Shown: piece after piece, positions 17,178 through 24,978 of the stretch
How the letters are laid out: the number at the start of each line of letters is the position of its first letter
Numbering within the stretch: the stretch's first letter is position 1
NCBI GenBank assembly: GCA_047620505.1
Contig: JBLHKS010000073.1
Span: 1 to 29,984 of the forward strand
DNA length: 29,984 bases
Source of the DNA: JBLHKS01 sp047620505
Lineage (GTDB): Bacteria; Verrucomicrobiota; Verrucomicrobiia; Verrucomicrobiales; DEV007
Reading direction: 5' to 3'
Notes under the pieces: model-generated
Database searches by the model: none
The model's input: the letters and a program-made list of their open reading frames with translations, nothing else
What the model was told of the DNA's origin: nothing
Translations under genes and position numbers: made by a program

Positions 17178-17404
17178 GAAGAGAGAACGCGAACGCAAGA
17201 GTCTCTTGAGATCACGCCCTCACGTTCAACGTTTTATCCGAAATCTGGCTCGCAGGAACGCGAAGAGAATTGAGGCTGGCTTAACGGGTGAAGCCAGAGC
17301 GGTCCGCCAGCCAGCGCTCGGCCCGTTGTTGGGGAACGGGGGATCGAAGCCAAAGCCGAGCGTGGCTGGGGACCACATGGTTGGGAGGAAAATGTTCTTT
17401 CGGA
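17178..17404. other. Gap between histidine kinase and DUF1549/DUF1553 genes
   Basis: The largest gene-free stretch, about 227 bp. It should hold the promoter of the DUF1549/DUF1553-DUF1501 pair and the 3' end of the kinase transcript. No convincing promoter, hairpin with T-run or small gene was seen. Confidence 0.5.
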
Positions 17405-19432
17405 TTATGTGGCTGTGTCAGGGACGAAACAGCGCAGGCGCGTTCCCTTTTCGGATCGATGAAAACTCAGGTCGCCTCCGATCTTTTTTGCCCGACGCTC
17501 GAGGCTGCGAAGTCCGATTCCGCTTCCTGTCGTTGAACTTTTCCAGCGCCCGTTGTCAGCCAGTTCAAAGCGGATTCCGCTGTCTTCAAGGGCGAGGCGT
17601 GCCTCGATTCGCGAAGCGCCGGAGTGCTTCGCGCAGTTGTGAATTGACTCCCGGGCGATCAGGTTAAGAGCTTCTTCAATCTCTCCACCGAGGCGAGTCG
17701 ACCTGGGAAAATCAGCGGTATCGAATTCCGTCTCGCGATCATCGAGTTGGGCCTTGAGCATGCTTTCGATCGCCTCAACCAACGGCGGTCGGGTCGCCTC
17801 TGAAGCCATGACGATTCTCCGCATCAGCGCCCTGCTCGAACCGACGATTTCGACGACTTGATCAAGCTTGCGGTCGAGCATCTGAGGAAAAGTTTCGTTG
17901 TCCTGCTCCTGTTTCAGTTGACCCGCGATCAGGGCGACAACTCCGAGATTTCCGCCGAATTCGTCATGCAAATCCATCAGCAGCTGCTGGCGCAATTCCG
18001 CGTCTGCGAGCCGGCGTTTGCTGCGGGCTCGATGAGTCTGGAAAACGAACGCGAACACGACGAGCCCGATGAGCAAGACGACGCTGACGGTCCGCCAGAA
18101 ATCGGTCAGCTCAGAAAGGCGGCGTTCGAGGTAACGACTTTCCTGTTGAACTGCAGCACCGCGATTCACACCCGCGAGCCACTCGGGCAAAGGCGCGATT
18201 TTTCCTGCTCCGGTTTGTCCATCGGTCAGGCCGTTGAGATTCCAGTCGGCTCGGTTAACCTCTGAGCTTGCTCGCAGCTCGGCGTTTGTGGCGAGATTCT
18301 CAGTGCCGGCGATCACTTGAACTTCGCCGAGTGCAAAAACGTTCTGATTTTTCCGGATTTCACTCAGTCCTGAGCCGGTTATCCTCAGCCGCTTCCAGGA
18401 TTCTCCATCAAGGTTTACGCTTAATGCGTTTGGCCCGAGTTCGCCGTTGAGATCGGCGCTCCAATCCAGAATCTGACGAGATTCCGCAGTTCCATCGGCC
18501 CAGACTTGGACCAGCAGCTGCTGTGGAAAAAGATGTTTCGTCGGGCCCGGAATGTAGGGGAGTTGACCGGGGAAAATTCGAAGTTCGTCCGCTGAAATCG
18601 GCTCCGGAAATTCCAGCTCAACCCAAGCCTCAGAATTCTCCGGCAGGGGAGCGGACATGAAGCCGTAGCAGGTGACCTGCCGATCGATCACGGGCGGACC
18701 GAGCCAATGCCGACCGTCAGTCGCGTAAGCCAAATCCCAACCGGGCTCAGTTCTGAGCGGGCCCGAAAGCGAGATTTCCGCGCGAGACGCAAGGTTGATT
18801 TCGCCAGAGAGAATTAGGATTTCGCTGATTGCGAGCGAGGCCTGCGACGACCCTGACAAACTCCCGAAGCCGAGGCGAAGAAAACTCACTTCGTCTTCGT
18901 CGATCGGAAGTCGAACTGGAAAAACCCGTTCAGAATTGGAATCTCCGATCGCAAGCAGCCGCCGCTTTCCGCCGGCTTCGATTTCAATCTCGAAGTGGCC
19001 AGGGTCGGAGCGATTCGCGCTGAATCGCTGATTTTTTCCCAGCAGTTCGAAAAAGTGGGAGAGGCGAATCAGATAAATTTCGTCCACTCTTCGAGGACGA
19101 TCGAATCGGAATTCGAGGAACGGTCGCTCACCGCTCGTGTCGGCCTGGTCGATCGAAAAAAGAGCCGCCTGCCCACTATCTTGGGATTGACGGAGCTCGA
19201 TCCGCGGGTTGGGGAGGTCGCCGGACAGCTCCTGGAGTATTTCCAGGTCTTGCTGAACGCGACGCACCCGCGGATCGAGTCGTCTGAGGAATCCGGACAG
19301 GCCGGACTCAACCTCTTCTACTGGTTGCTGAAAATTTGGGGGAGGGTCGGCGGAAAGCGTCGAGGCGAACGAAACGGCAGCGGCGATTGCGAGCGCTCGT
19401 GCGATTTCTGGAAGCCTGGCGATGCCGTTCAC
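17405..19432 (-). CDS. NarL-type sensor histidine kinase with extracytoplasmic sensory domain
   Basis: 675 aa from a GTG at 19432. A signal-like N-terminus (about 10-28) leads into a large outer region of about 420 residues. Two segments, NLASRAEISLSGPLRTEPGWDLAYATDG and NLATNAELRASSEVNRADWNLNGLTDG, resemble starts of F5/8-type (discoidin, carbohydrate-binding) domains. A membrane helix lies at about 449-465, then a HisKA_3 domain with LMDLHDEFGGNLG (H489), where DEFG replaces the commoner DxLG. The HATPase part has SIHNCAKHSGAS (N-box), DNGRW and GSGIGLRSLERRAKKIGG. Its partner is probably the divergent LuxR-type regulator at 19828. A sugar-surface ligand is an inference from the outer domain. 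The small gene at 19437 ends 4 bp before this start. Confidence 0.9.
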   Translation of the reverse strand: MNGIARLPEIARALAIAAAVSFASTLSADPPPNFQQPVEEVESGLSGFLRRLDPRVRRVQQDLEILQELSGDLPNPRIELRQSQDSGQAALFSIDQADTSGERPFLEFRFDRPRRVDEIYLIRLSHFFELLGKNQRFSANRSDPGHFEIEIEAGGKRRLLAIGDSNSERVFPVRLPIDEDEVSFLRLGFGSLSGSSQASLAISEILILSGEINLASRAEISLSGPLRTEPGWDLAYATDGRHWLGPPVIDRQVTCYGFMSAPLPENSEAWVELEFPEPISADELRIFPGQLPYIPGPTKHLFPQQLLVQVWADGTAESRQILDWSADLNGELGPNALSVNLDGESWKRLRITGSGLSEIRKNQNVFALGEVQVIAGTENLATNAELRASSEVNRADWNLNGLTDGQTGAGKIAPLPEWLAGVNRGAAVQQESRYLERRLSELTDFWRTVSVVLLIGLVVFAFVFQTHRARSKRRLADAELRQQLLMDLHDEFGGNLGVVALIAGQLKQEQDNETFPQMLDRKLDQVVEIVGSSRALMRRIVMASEATRPPLVEAIESMLKAQLDDRETEFDTADFPRSTRLGGEIEEALNLIARESIHNCAKHSGASRIEARLALEDSGIRFELADNGRWKSSTTGSGIGLRSLERRAKKIGGDLSFHRSEKGTRLRCFVPDTAT
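17978..17989. repeat. 12-base palindrome CAGCAGCTGCTG
   Basis: Perfect copy read as QQLL (residues 482-485), immediately before the phospho-acceptor histidine motif of the kinase. Confidence 0.9.
18512..18523. repeat. 12-base palindrome CAGCAGCTGCTG
   Basis: Perfect copy read as QQLL (FPQQLLVQ) in the outer domain of the kinase. Confidence 0.9.
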
Positions 19433-19436
19433 TTGT

Positions 19437-19676
19437 TTAGTTTGTGCCGGGCAGCTGCTTGGGATCGACGTAGGCGGGTTTTCCGCCGGGCGACATGATG
19501 GCGATTTTTCTTTGGAAGGCGAGTTTTTCCAGAACTGCCGAGAGTTGATTCGCGTCGGGCGCGCCGGATGGGCTGAGAGCGCCGATCGCCGAGGCGCTGA
19601 TCGGTCCGAACTGGTGGACGATTTTGAGCACCTGATCTTCGAGCGGCTGAGGCCGCCCTTGCGGAGAAGAAATCAT
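19437..19676 (-). CDS. Small winged-helix-like protein
   Basis: 79 aa from the ATG at 19676 (MISSPQGRPQPLEDQVLK). An in-frame ATG at 19733 would add 19 residues of unremarkable sequence. LEDQVLKIVHQFGPISASAIG followed by NQLSAVLEKLAFQRKIAIMSPGGKPAYVDP has the pattern of a small winged helix: helix, helix-turn-helix and a beta-wing. It resembles helix-turn-helix modules seen in MarR- or SelB-type proteins, but no family is assigned. Its stop is 4 bp before the kinase GTG, so translation is probably coupled. It may be a DNA-binding accessory to the two-component pair; this is inference. Confidence 0.65.
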   Translation of the reverse strand: MISSPQGRPQPLEDQVLKIVHQFGPISASAIGALSPSGAPDANQLSAVLEKLAFQRKIAIMSPGGKPAYVDPKQLPGTN

Positions 19677-19827
19677 TTCTGGTCTTGCACGAGGGAATCC
19701 GGTGCGGTTAGTAGGTTTTTCCAAAAGGATCATGAGAATCTAGGTTCGTGTAGAGATTTAACCCTTCCAATCTGGACCCGGCTTCCAAGGAATCATCCCA
19801 CGCGTTTGCGGGGGTAAGAATTGAGCG

Positions 19828-20505
19828 ATGGCTGACGAAGAAATTGAGATCTGGATTGTTGAAGATCATCGCGCCTACCGCGAGCAGCTGGCAGAGGCGA
19901 TTGGCGAGACGAGATCTTTGAACGTCGGGGCCGTGCGGCAATTTGGATCCAGCGCGGCTTTTCTCCGGACCTGGAACGAGACCAATCACGCGGTCCGGCC
20001 CGAGGTCATTCTCCTCGACATCCGGTTACCCGGAAAAAACGACGGTCTGAGTCTGCTTCGCGAGATTCGGCGTCCCGGCCCGGGCGAGGAACCGAGTGTG
20101 ATCATGCTGACGATGCATGACGATCCGAATTTGATTCTCGAGGCGCTTTCCGCCGGTGCGAGCGGCTATCTTTTGAAGAGCGCGGCGCTTTCTTATATCG
20201 TGGAGTCGATCGCGCAGGCGCGGACTGGCGGAATGGTTCTGCACCCGGAAATCACCGCTTGGCTGGTCGGTTCTCGAGCAACGAAGGCGAAGCTGGAGGG
20301 CCCGTCTCTGACGACGCGCGAGGGCGAAGTTTTGACCTTGCTGGCCAAAGGCCTCGTGAAAAAGCAGATTGCCGATCAGCTTGGGATCAGTTTCCACACG
20401 GTCGACGGCTATCTTCGCCAAGTTTACGAAAAACTCGAGGTGCCGAACAAAAACGCCGCGGTTGCCGAGGCGTTACGGCGCGGACTGATCTCGGTCGACG
20501 AGTGA
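19828..20505 (+). CDS. NarL/FixJ-type response regulator
   Basis: 225 aa. The receiver domain has the acidic pocket WIVEDHRAYREQL (E12/D13), the phospho-acceptor D64 in VILLDIRLPGKNDG, T95 in MLTMHDD and K117 in GYLLKSA. The LuxR/GerE DNA-binding domain (about 158-222) reads LTTREGEVLTLLAKGLVKKQIADQLGISFHTVDGYLRQVYEKL. All catalytic residues of a working receiver are present. It faces away from the histidine kinase operon across about 150 bp, the usual arrangement of a cognate pair that may autoregulate the shared gap. Its last 33 bp overlap the convergent lipoprotein gene. Confidence 0.95.
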   Translation: MADEEIEIWIVEDHRAYREQLAEAIGETRSLNVGAVRQFGSSAAFLRTWNETNHAVRPEVILLDIRLPGKNDGLSLLREIRRPGPGEEPSVIMLTMHDDPNLILEALSAGASGYLLKSAALSYIVESIAQARTGGMVLHPEITAWLVGSRATKAKLEGPSLTTREGEVLTLLAKGLVKKQIADQLGISFHTVDGYLRQVYEKLEVPNKNAAVAEALRRGLISVDE

Positions 20506-21009
20506 ATCCGGTTTCACCAACTGAAATTCGCAGGTTTCGATCAGCTTCCCTTCAACAAAAATTTCCAGTCGATAGGCTCCGACCGGATCGCTTTCCAAGA
20601 CTCCCAGGCGGGCAAATCGAGCGACCGATTCGTGAGCTTTGATCTCGATCGTGTTTTCAAAAACTTTGCCGTCTTCCTCAATCTCCAGTCGCTCAGTTAA
20701 CGACGGTCCAGGTTCTTCCGAACTCTCGTAGCGGTTGTTCAGTTTCCATTCCGCTCCGTCCGGCAGGGTCAAAACTTCACGGATTTTGATGCTTCCCGTC
20801 AAATCCGGAAACGTGAGCCGCCAGCCGTATGCCAAGCCGGCCTGGTGCGGAATTTTGTTCCCGGTTGTCGGGTGAATTTGCTTTTCCGCGTCAATCAGCC
20901 CGAATTCGAATCGATGAGCAGCTGCTGGTTTTTCGCCGCAGCTCGAAAGCAGTGAAATCACGATTCCCGCGAACAAAAGCCGCCCAAACTTGATTCTATT
21001 CGTCCTCAT
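20473..21009 (-). CDS. Lipoprotein of unknown function
   Basis: 178 aa. The N-terminus MRTNRIKFGRLLFAGIVISLLSSCGEK has a good lipobox (LSSC, C24), so the mature protein should be lipid-anchored. The rest is beta-strand-rich with FGLIDAEKQI, IKIREVLTLPDGAEW and YRLEIFVEGKLIETCEFQLV. This resembles DUF3859-type proteins, which is a tentative match. It overlaps the upstream BlaI-like gene by 14 bp, so the two are translationally linked. Its 3' end overlaps the convergent response-regulator gene by 33 bp. Confidence 0.82.
   Translation of the reverse strand: MRTNRIKFGRLLFAGIVISLLSSCGEKPAAAHRFEFGLIDAEKQIHPTTGNKIPHQAGLAYGWRLTFPDLTGSIKIREVLTLPDGAEWKLNNRYESSEEPGPSLTERLEIEEDGKVFENTIEIKAHESVARFARLGVLESDPVGAYRLEIFVEGKLIETCEFQLVKPDSLVDRDQSAP
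20917..20926. repeat. 10-base palindrome AGCAGCTGCT
   Basis: Perfect 10-base copy read as PAAAH just after the lipid-attachment Cys of the lipoprotein. Confidence 0.85.
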
Positions 21010-21427
21010 GGATCGGTTCGGGGGCGACCACGGAGAGATTCAGAGTTTTTGTGATCTCATCCACTTCGTTTCGAGTCAGACCTCTCGTGGAGTTGCAAAG
21101 CTGGAGAAGAGCCTGGCCTCGGTTGGCCCTTGGCACTTTTCCCCAGAACGAGTCAGATAGAGATTCGATCATCGCGTCCTGATTTGCTTCGGAAAAATAG
21201 CAGTAAGCGCGGCCTTGCCGGAAAAACCCAACGGCTCCCTTTTTGTGGAGACGCGCGAGGTAAGTTTTTACTGACTCCAGGTCGGTTTCGCGGCCGTCCC
21301 GTCGGAGCAACTCGCAGATTGCCTTGGCGCTGAGAGGGCCGTATTCCCAGACCGATTTCATGACAAACCATTCAGCCTCCGAAAGCTTCGGGAGACCGCT
21401 GGAATCGGCGCTGGGTGGGGGAGACAT
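20996..21427 (-). CDS. BlaI/MecI-like winged-helix regulator
   Basis: About 143 aa from the ATG at 21427 (MSPPPSADSS). The upstream in-frame ATG at 21472 adds a 15-residue hydrophobic leader and is less likely. LPKLSEAEWFVMKSVWEYGPLSAKAICELL followed by ESVKTYLARLHKKGAVGFFRQGRAYCYF is the BlaI/MecI/CopY winged helix. The C-terminal part (about 80-125) probably dimerises. BlaI partners are usually BlaR1-type M56 membrane peptidases; none is adjacent, and the linked gene is a lipoprotein instead. It is probably a repressor of its own operon, inferred from the family. Confidence 0.88.
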   Translation of the reverse strand: MSPPPSADSSGLPKLSEAEWFVMKSVWEYGPLSAKAICELLRRDGRETDLESVKTYLARLHKKGAVGFFRQGRAYCYFSEANQDAMIESLSDSFWGKVPRANRGQALLQLCNSTRGLTRNEVDEITKTLNLSVVAPEPIHEDE

Positions 21428-21541
21428 CAGAGGGAACGAAAAGATCGCGCTGGGGGCGCTGAGTCTACCCATCGTTGGCGCTGTGGCAACCCTAAGAACG
21501 AACTAGTCGACTTTCCTACGAAAAAAGGATCATGAAGCGCG

Positions 21542-22726
21542 CTATTTCGCGTTCTGCGCCATTTGTTCAACGGTGCTCGCCTTGCCGTAATTGATTCTAA
21601 CCCAACGCTTTTCACTCCAGTAGTCGCCCGTCCAGCCCTGATCGCGAAGGACGAACAAAGAATCGTGATCGAAGAGAAATTTCGGCTCGTAGTTCATCGC
21701 AATTCCTTCCAATTTAGGAATTTCACTCAGTTGATTCACGTTTTCCCAAGTCGATTCGAGCAAAAAGGATTCGTCGTCCAACCTGACGACGCACCAGGCA
21801 TGGCCCTCGCCTTTGTGCTGGCCGAGCGCGACTCGAGCCTCAAATCCGTTTGCCGTTAGCATCTCAACCAGAAGCAGTGAGCTGTCTTCGCAGTCGCCAT
21901 GACCGGCCCGCCAGGTTTCGATCGGCAATTCCCAGGAATCGGAGCCGAAAACCCGCTGAGCGTCGGTTTTGTACTGACATTTCTCAGCGACGTCCGCCCA
22001 GATTTTCAGCAGCTGCTCACGGCGGGTTAAATCCGGATCGAGCTTCGGAACCTGGAGTCCGCCAAAAAATTGCGTCGCCCGCCTCCATTCTCCATCCGCA
22101 TCCGTCGCGATCAAATTGTAAGGCCGATCGCAATGCGGACAGGTCACGACCAGCGTGTTTTGCGCCTGCCTCGCCAGGGAAATCGCGTGGCCCTCGCCGC
22201 AGAGTCGGCATTGATCGAAAAACATCGGGGTTGCAACGTCGACCCGGATCGGCAATTCGAGTCGTGGAAGCGTCCGGGCCAGCACCGAGAGGCAGCCGAG
22301 CCGCCTGTGTTTCTCGTCGCGAAAAATCCAGGACGCGTAGTGGGTGTGCTGGCCGTATTCGAGGTCGTCCCAGTCATCCAGAGCCGACAGCAACTGCTCT
22401 TCCCGAGCGTTGTAGACCAGGTTGACCGCCAGTTCGTGAACCTGCGGAAGGCTACGTTCGACGTGGGCAAAAACGTCTTCAAGCTCACCTGAATCCAAGC
22501 GATTCAGGCCGACGTACTCCGCCAGCGAATCCTGCAGCTGCTGGCTCAACTCCAGCTTCGTCAATCCAGCTTTTTTCCGGATTCGATCGACCGATTCCTG
22601 AGCCTTGTGCGCAAATCCGGTCGAGTCGAGAGGCCCACGCGGAGGTGGATCGTAGCGAATCAGCGAAACCAGAATATAACTCAGGCAGCCGATGATAACG
22701 AGGTAGTAAAAATAACGACGAGGCAT
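21542..22726 (-). CDS. Membrane-anchored transglutaminase-like protein with zinc-ribbon cysteines
   Basis: 394 aa. An N-terminal anchor lies at about 5-23 (YFYYLVIIGCLSYILVSLI). Residues 173-199 hold two CxxC pairs (CRLCGEGH and CPHCDRPY) that probably bind zinc. The transglutaminase-like core follows, with GHGDCEDSSLLLVEML (C279), KGEGHAWCVVRL (H309) and LLESTWENV (E324 or a nearby acidic residue), consistent with a Cys-His-Asp/Glu triad. It could be a thiol protease or cross-linking enzyme; the substrate is unknown. It starts 12 bp after the Mrr-like membrane protein, so the two are probably expressed together. Confidence 0.85.
   Translation of the reverse strand: MPRRYFYYLVIIGCLSYILVSLIRYDPPPRGPLDSTGFAHKAQESVDRIRKKAGLTKLELSQQLQDSLAEYVGLNRLDSGELEDVFAHVERSLPQVHELAVNLVYNAREEQLLSALDDWDDLEYGQHTHYASWIFRDEKHRRLGCLSVLARTLPRLELPIRVDVATPMFFDQCRLCGEGHAISLARQAQNTLVVTCPHCDRPYNLIATDADGEWRRATQFFGGLQVPKLDPDLTRREQLLKIWADVAEKCQYKTDAQRVFGSDSWELPIETWRAGHGDCEDSSLLLVEMLTANGFEARVALGQHKGEGHAWCVVRLDDESFLLESTWENVNQLSEIPKLEGIAMNYEPKFLFDHDSLFVLRDQGWTGDYWSEKRWVRINYGKASTVEQMAQNAK
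22008..22017. repeat. 10-base palindrome AGCAGCTGCT
   Basis: Perfect 10-base copy read as EQLL (RREQLLKI) in the transglutaminase-like protein. Confidence 0.85.
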
Positions 22727-22738
22727 GATTTTACGATG

Positions 22739-24835
22739 CTAAAATCCGCTCGAAGGACTCAAACCGGTCACCGGCGCGAGGAGCCGGTCCAGCTTCAATT
22801 CGCGCTGAACCAGCAGCTCCATGTTTGCCGCGCGGATCAGCCCTTCGGCCGCCTTGATCGCTTCGGTTAGCTGCTCGGGATTTGCGGGATCGATCTTCAC
22901 GAAACGTTCTCGAATCTTTTCGGCAGGGTCGAGCTCTTCCTCGTAAACGAGACGCCCATTTCGAATTCGGAGGAACCGCAAAATCGTATCGCGAGGCTCG
23001 GTGAACGCAACCGGCACGCGGAATTCGACGCCATCAAACGCGCTGTCCGGATCGTCAACTTCAGCACCGCGAACAGCCATCAGAATCACCGAAGCGATCT
23101 CCGTTTTTCCGTCCACAAAATCCACACCTGCCGCCCGAGCTGAGCCCACAACTCCGGCAATCGACTGGGCGCGCAGCCGTCCTTCCAAAGCTCCATGAAC
23201 GTAGAGTCGACGATCAAGCCGCGTTAGGCTTTCCTTGATCGCCTTTGCATCGACGGGGCCCGTGCTGACTTCTTTGGCGAGCTCCTCGTCGACATCGATT
23301 TCGATCGATTGAAGCTCGATTCTGCCGTCAACGAGAGCCAAAAACGGCGTCAATTCGACCGCCGGATGCTGATTCAGCCGCCCGAAGTGCTGATTCGAGA
23401 CGAGCTCTTCCGGTAGCTCCAACCCGGGCTTCTCGACTTCGCCCGTCATCAACCGAACCGCCGATTCCAAATCGTCCCGAGCCAGATCCACAAAATCGAT
23501 ATCGAGCCCGAGCGCCAATCGGTCGACTGTCACAACTTCTCCGGCACGTTGCTCGCCGAGAACGCGGATTTTCAGATTTTCCAACAAAGAAACACGTTGA
23601 ACCAGCAGCTGCTGACGAGCTCCGAGATCGATCGGTTCCTCTTCGGCAATTTCCGCAGGCTCAATCGGCGGTTGATCCACTTGAATCTGGATCTTCGGTT
23701 TCGCCGGTGAATTCTCGCCTGCGGGATCCCCGAAAGGGCCGGCATTCCAGATTGTCGTTCCGAACTCGGTTAGCTTTTCCCGAATCGGCTCTGAAGTCGA
23801 AAGAAATACGCCGCCGCCGCCCAGAATTGCGAGCACAGCCGCCGTGCTTGCCAGTTTTCGAATCGGCAGTGATTTTCCGGATTTCCACTTGGCTTTCTTA
23901 GTCGCCTTAGGCTTTTTCGGTTCCTTGGGCTTCTTTGGAGCCTTCGGTTTTTTCGGTTCCTTGGGCTTCTTTGGAGCCTTCGGTTTTTTCGCGGCTTTGG
24001 GTTTCTTGACAGGCTTCGGCTTATCGACCTTTTTCGCTTCTGGCTTTGGATCTGGGACAGCCGGTCTCGCCTCCTCTGGGCGTTCCAAAGGCTGAACGGC
24101 TGCCGCTGGCAGCGGAAACGGTTTCACCTCAGCTGCATTTTCCTGCTTCGGCATTTCCTGACCCGCTGGAGCCCCCAGTGAACTTGCCAAGGCTTGGTTC
24201 GGAGCCGGCGGCGAATTTGGAGGCGAGCTGAAATCCGGTTCCGGCGGCCTGACCAAAGGAGCCTGAAAAGCCGGAACCACCACGGCTGGAGCTGCTTGCT
24301 GAGCTGGAATCGGCTCCGGAACATCGGCAGGGGCTTCGTCGGGCTCGGGAGTTCTGACGAAGGGGACCTGGACTGTTGGATGAGCTGGGGCAGCGGCCTC
24401 CGGGGCAGGGGCGAAGGCGTTGACAACCGCCGGAAAAAGCGCGGTTCGCTCCGCTTCAGGAAGTTCAGCGATCGCGCTCGCCAACCCATCGAAACTGATC
24501 AGAAGCAGCGGAAGATTTTCGGCGAACTCCAACGCAGCCGCGTCGTACTCGCCGTTGGTGACCAAAACGCCGCTCGCCAGTTGGCGCTCCTGCATTCGCT
24601 GCCAGAAAAGCTGAATCTGCGTCGTCGGAGCTGCCGTTCCTGGAGCCGAAATGCAGCCGACAGCGATCAATTCGTCCGAATCGCTGCTCGCACGAGAAAG
24701 AAAGGCGATCGGATCCGGCAAGTTCTGGGATTCCTCAATCACGAAGCCTTTGGCCTTGTACAGCACTGCCACAGCGCGGAAAAGGTCATCGCGATTCCAT
24801 CGTGAGATGGGCGCTTTAAGGTCGTCGGTTTGCAT
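22739..24835 (-). CDS. Membrane protein with degenerate Mrr-like N-domain and Lys-Pro repeat
   Basis: 698 aa. Residues 10-135 resemble a Mrr-type restriction-endonuclease fold: SRWNRDDLFRAVAVLYKAKGFVIEES, DELIAVGCI and LASGVLVTNGEYDAAALEFA. The usual (Q/E)xK of the active site reads VGCI and no catalytic lysine is seen, so nuclease activity is doubtful. A Pro/Ala-rich linker (about 140-265) leads to a Lys-Pro-rich repeat (about 268-318) and one membrane helix near 328-347 (LASTAAVLAILGGGGVFLST). The C-terminal 350 residues have no recognised family and include QRVSLLENLKIRV and GARQQLLVQ. The basic stretch should face the cytoplasm. The transglutaminase-like gene follows. Confidence 0.75.
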   Translation of the reverse strand: MQTDDLKAPISRWNRDDLFRAVAVLYKAKGFVIEESQNLPDPIAFLSRASSDSDELIAVGCISAPGTAAPTTQIQLFWQRMQERQLASGVLVTNGEYDAAALEFAENLPLLLISFDGLASAIAELPEAERTALFPAVVNAFAPAPEAAAPAHPTVQVPFVRTPEPDEAPADVPEPIPAQQAAPAVVVPAFQAPLVRPPEPDFSSPPNSPPAPNQALASSLGAPAGQEMPKQENAAEVKPFPLPAAAVQPLERPEEARPAVPDPKPEAKKVDKPKPVKKPKAAKKPKAPKKPKEPKKPKAPKKPKEPKKPKATKKAKWKSGKSLPIRKLASTAAVLAILGGGGVFLSTSEPIREKLTEFGTTIWNAGPFGDPAGENSPAKPKIQIQVDQPPIEPAEIAEEEPIDLGARQQLLVQRVSLLENLKIRVLGEQRAGEVVTVDRLALGLDIDFVDLARDDLESAVRLMTGEVEKPGLELPEELVSNQHFGRLNQHPAVELTPFLALVDGRIELQSIEIDVDEELAKEVSTGPVDAKAIKESLTRLDRRLYVHGALEGRLRAQSIAGVVGSARAAGVDFVDGKTEIASVILMAVRGAEVDDPDSAFDGVEFRVPVAFTEPRDTILRFLRIRNGRLVYEEELDPAEKIRERFVKIDPANPEQLTEAIKAAEGLIRAANMELLVQRELKLDRLLAPVTGLSPSSGF
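23603..23614. repeat. 12-base palindrome CAGCAGCTGCTG
   Basis: Perfect copy read as QQLL (GARQQLLVQ) in the C-terminal region of the Mrr-like membrane protein. Confidence 0.9.
23910..23991 (-). repeat. 36-bp tandem repeat coding the Lys-Pro segment
   Basis: Two near-identical 36-bp units (23910-23945 and 23946-23981) and a partial third code a KKPKEPKKPKAP-type repeat. Shorter KKPK variants flank them. This is a basic, extended segment, comparable to Lys-Pro/Ala tails in proteins that touch DNA or the envelope. Confidence 0.85.
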
Positions 24836-24841
24836 GAAGGG

Positions 24842-24893
24842 GCTAAAATTATAATAATTTCCGTAAAATTAAAGATTAATTAGCAAAAAAATG
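24842..24893. promoter_or_regulatory. AT-rich divergent intergenic stretch
   Basis: This stretch is strikingly AT-rich compared with its surroundings. It holds TATAAT on the plus strand (24850-24855) and an overlapping TATAAT on the minus strand (24853-24848). It lies between the divergent Mrr-like and DUF1552 genes and is the best promoter candidate in the window. No good -35 box is visible at the right distance. Confidence 0.4.
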
Positions 24894-24978
24894 ATTCGGC
24901 CCTCCACTTCCTTTTGCGAAACCGGCAGATTGCGTCGATTTGAACGCTCGTTCCCTGAACCTGTCCAAACTCGCCGTC

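Noticed and set aside
23910..23991. CRISPR-like array
   Set aside because: The 36-bp units are contiguous and in-frame within a gene, coding a Lys-Pro repeat, with no unique spacers.
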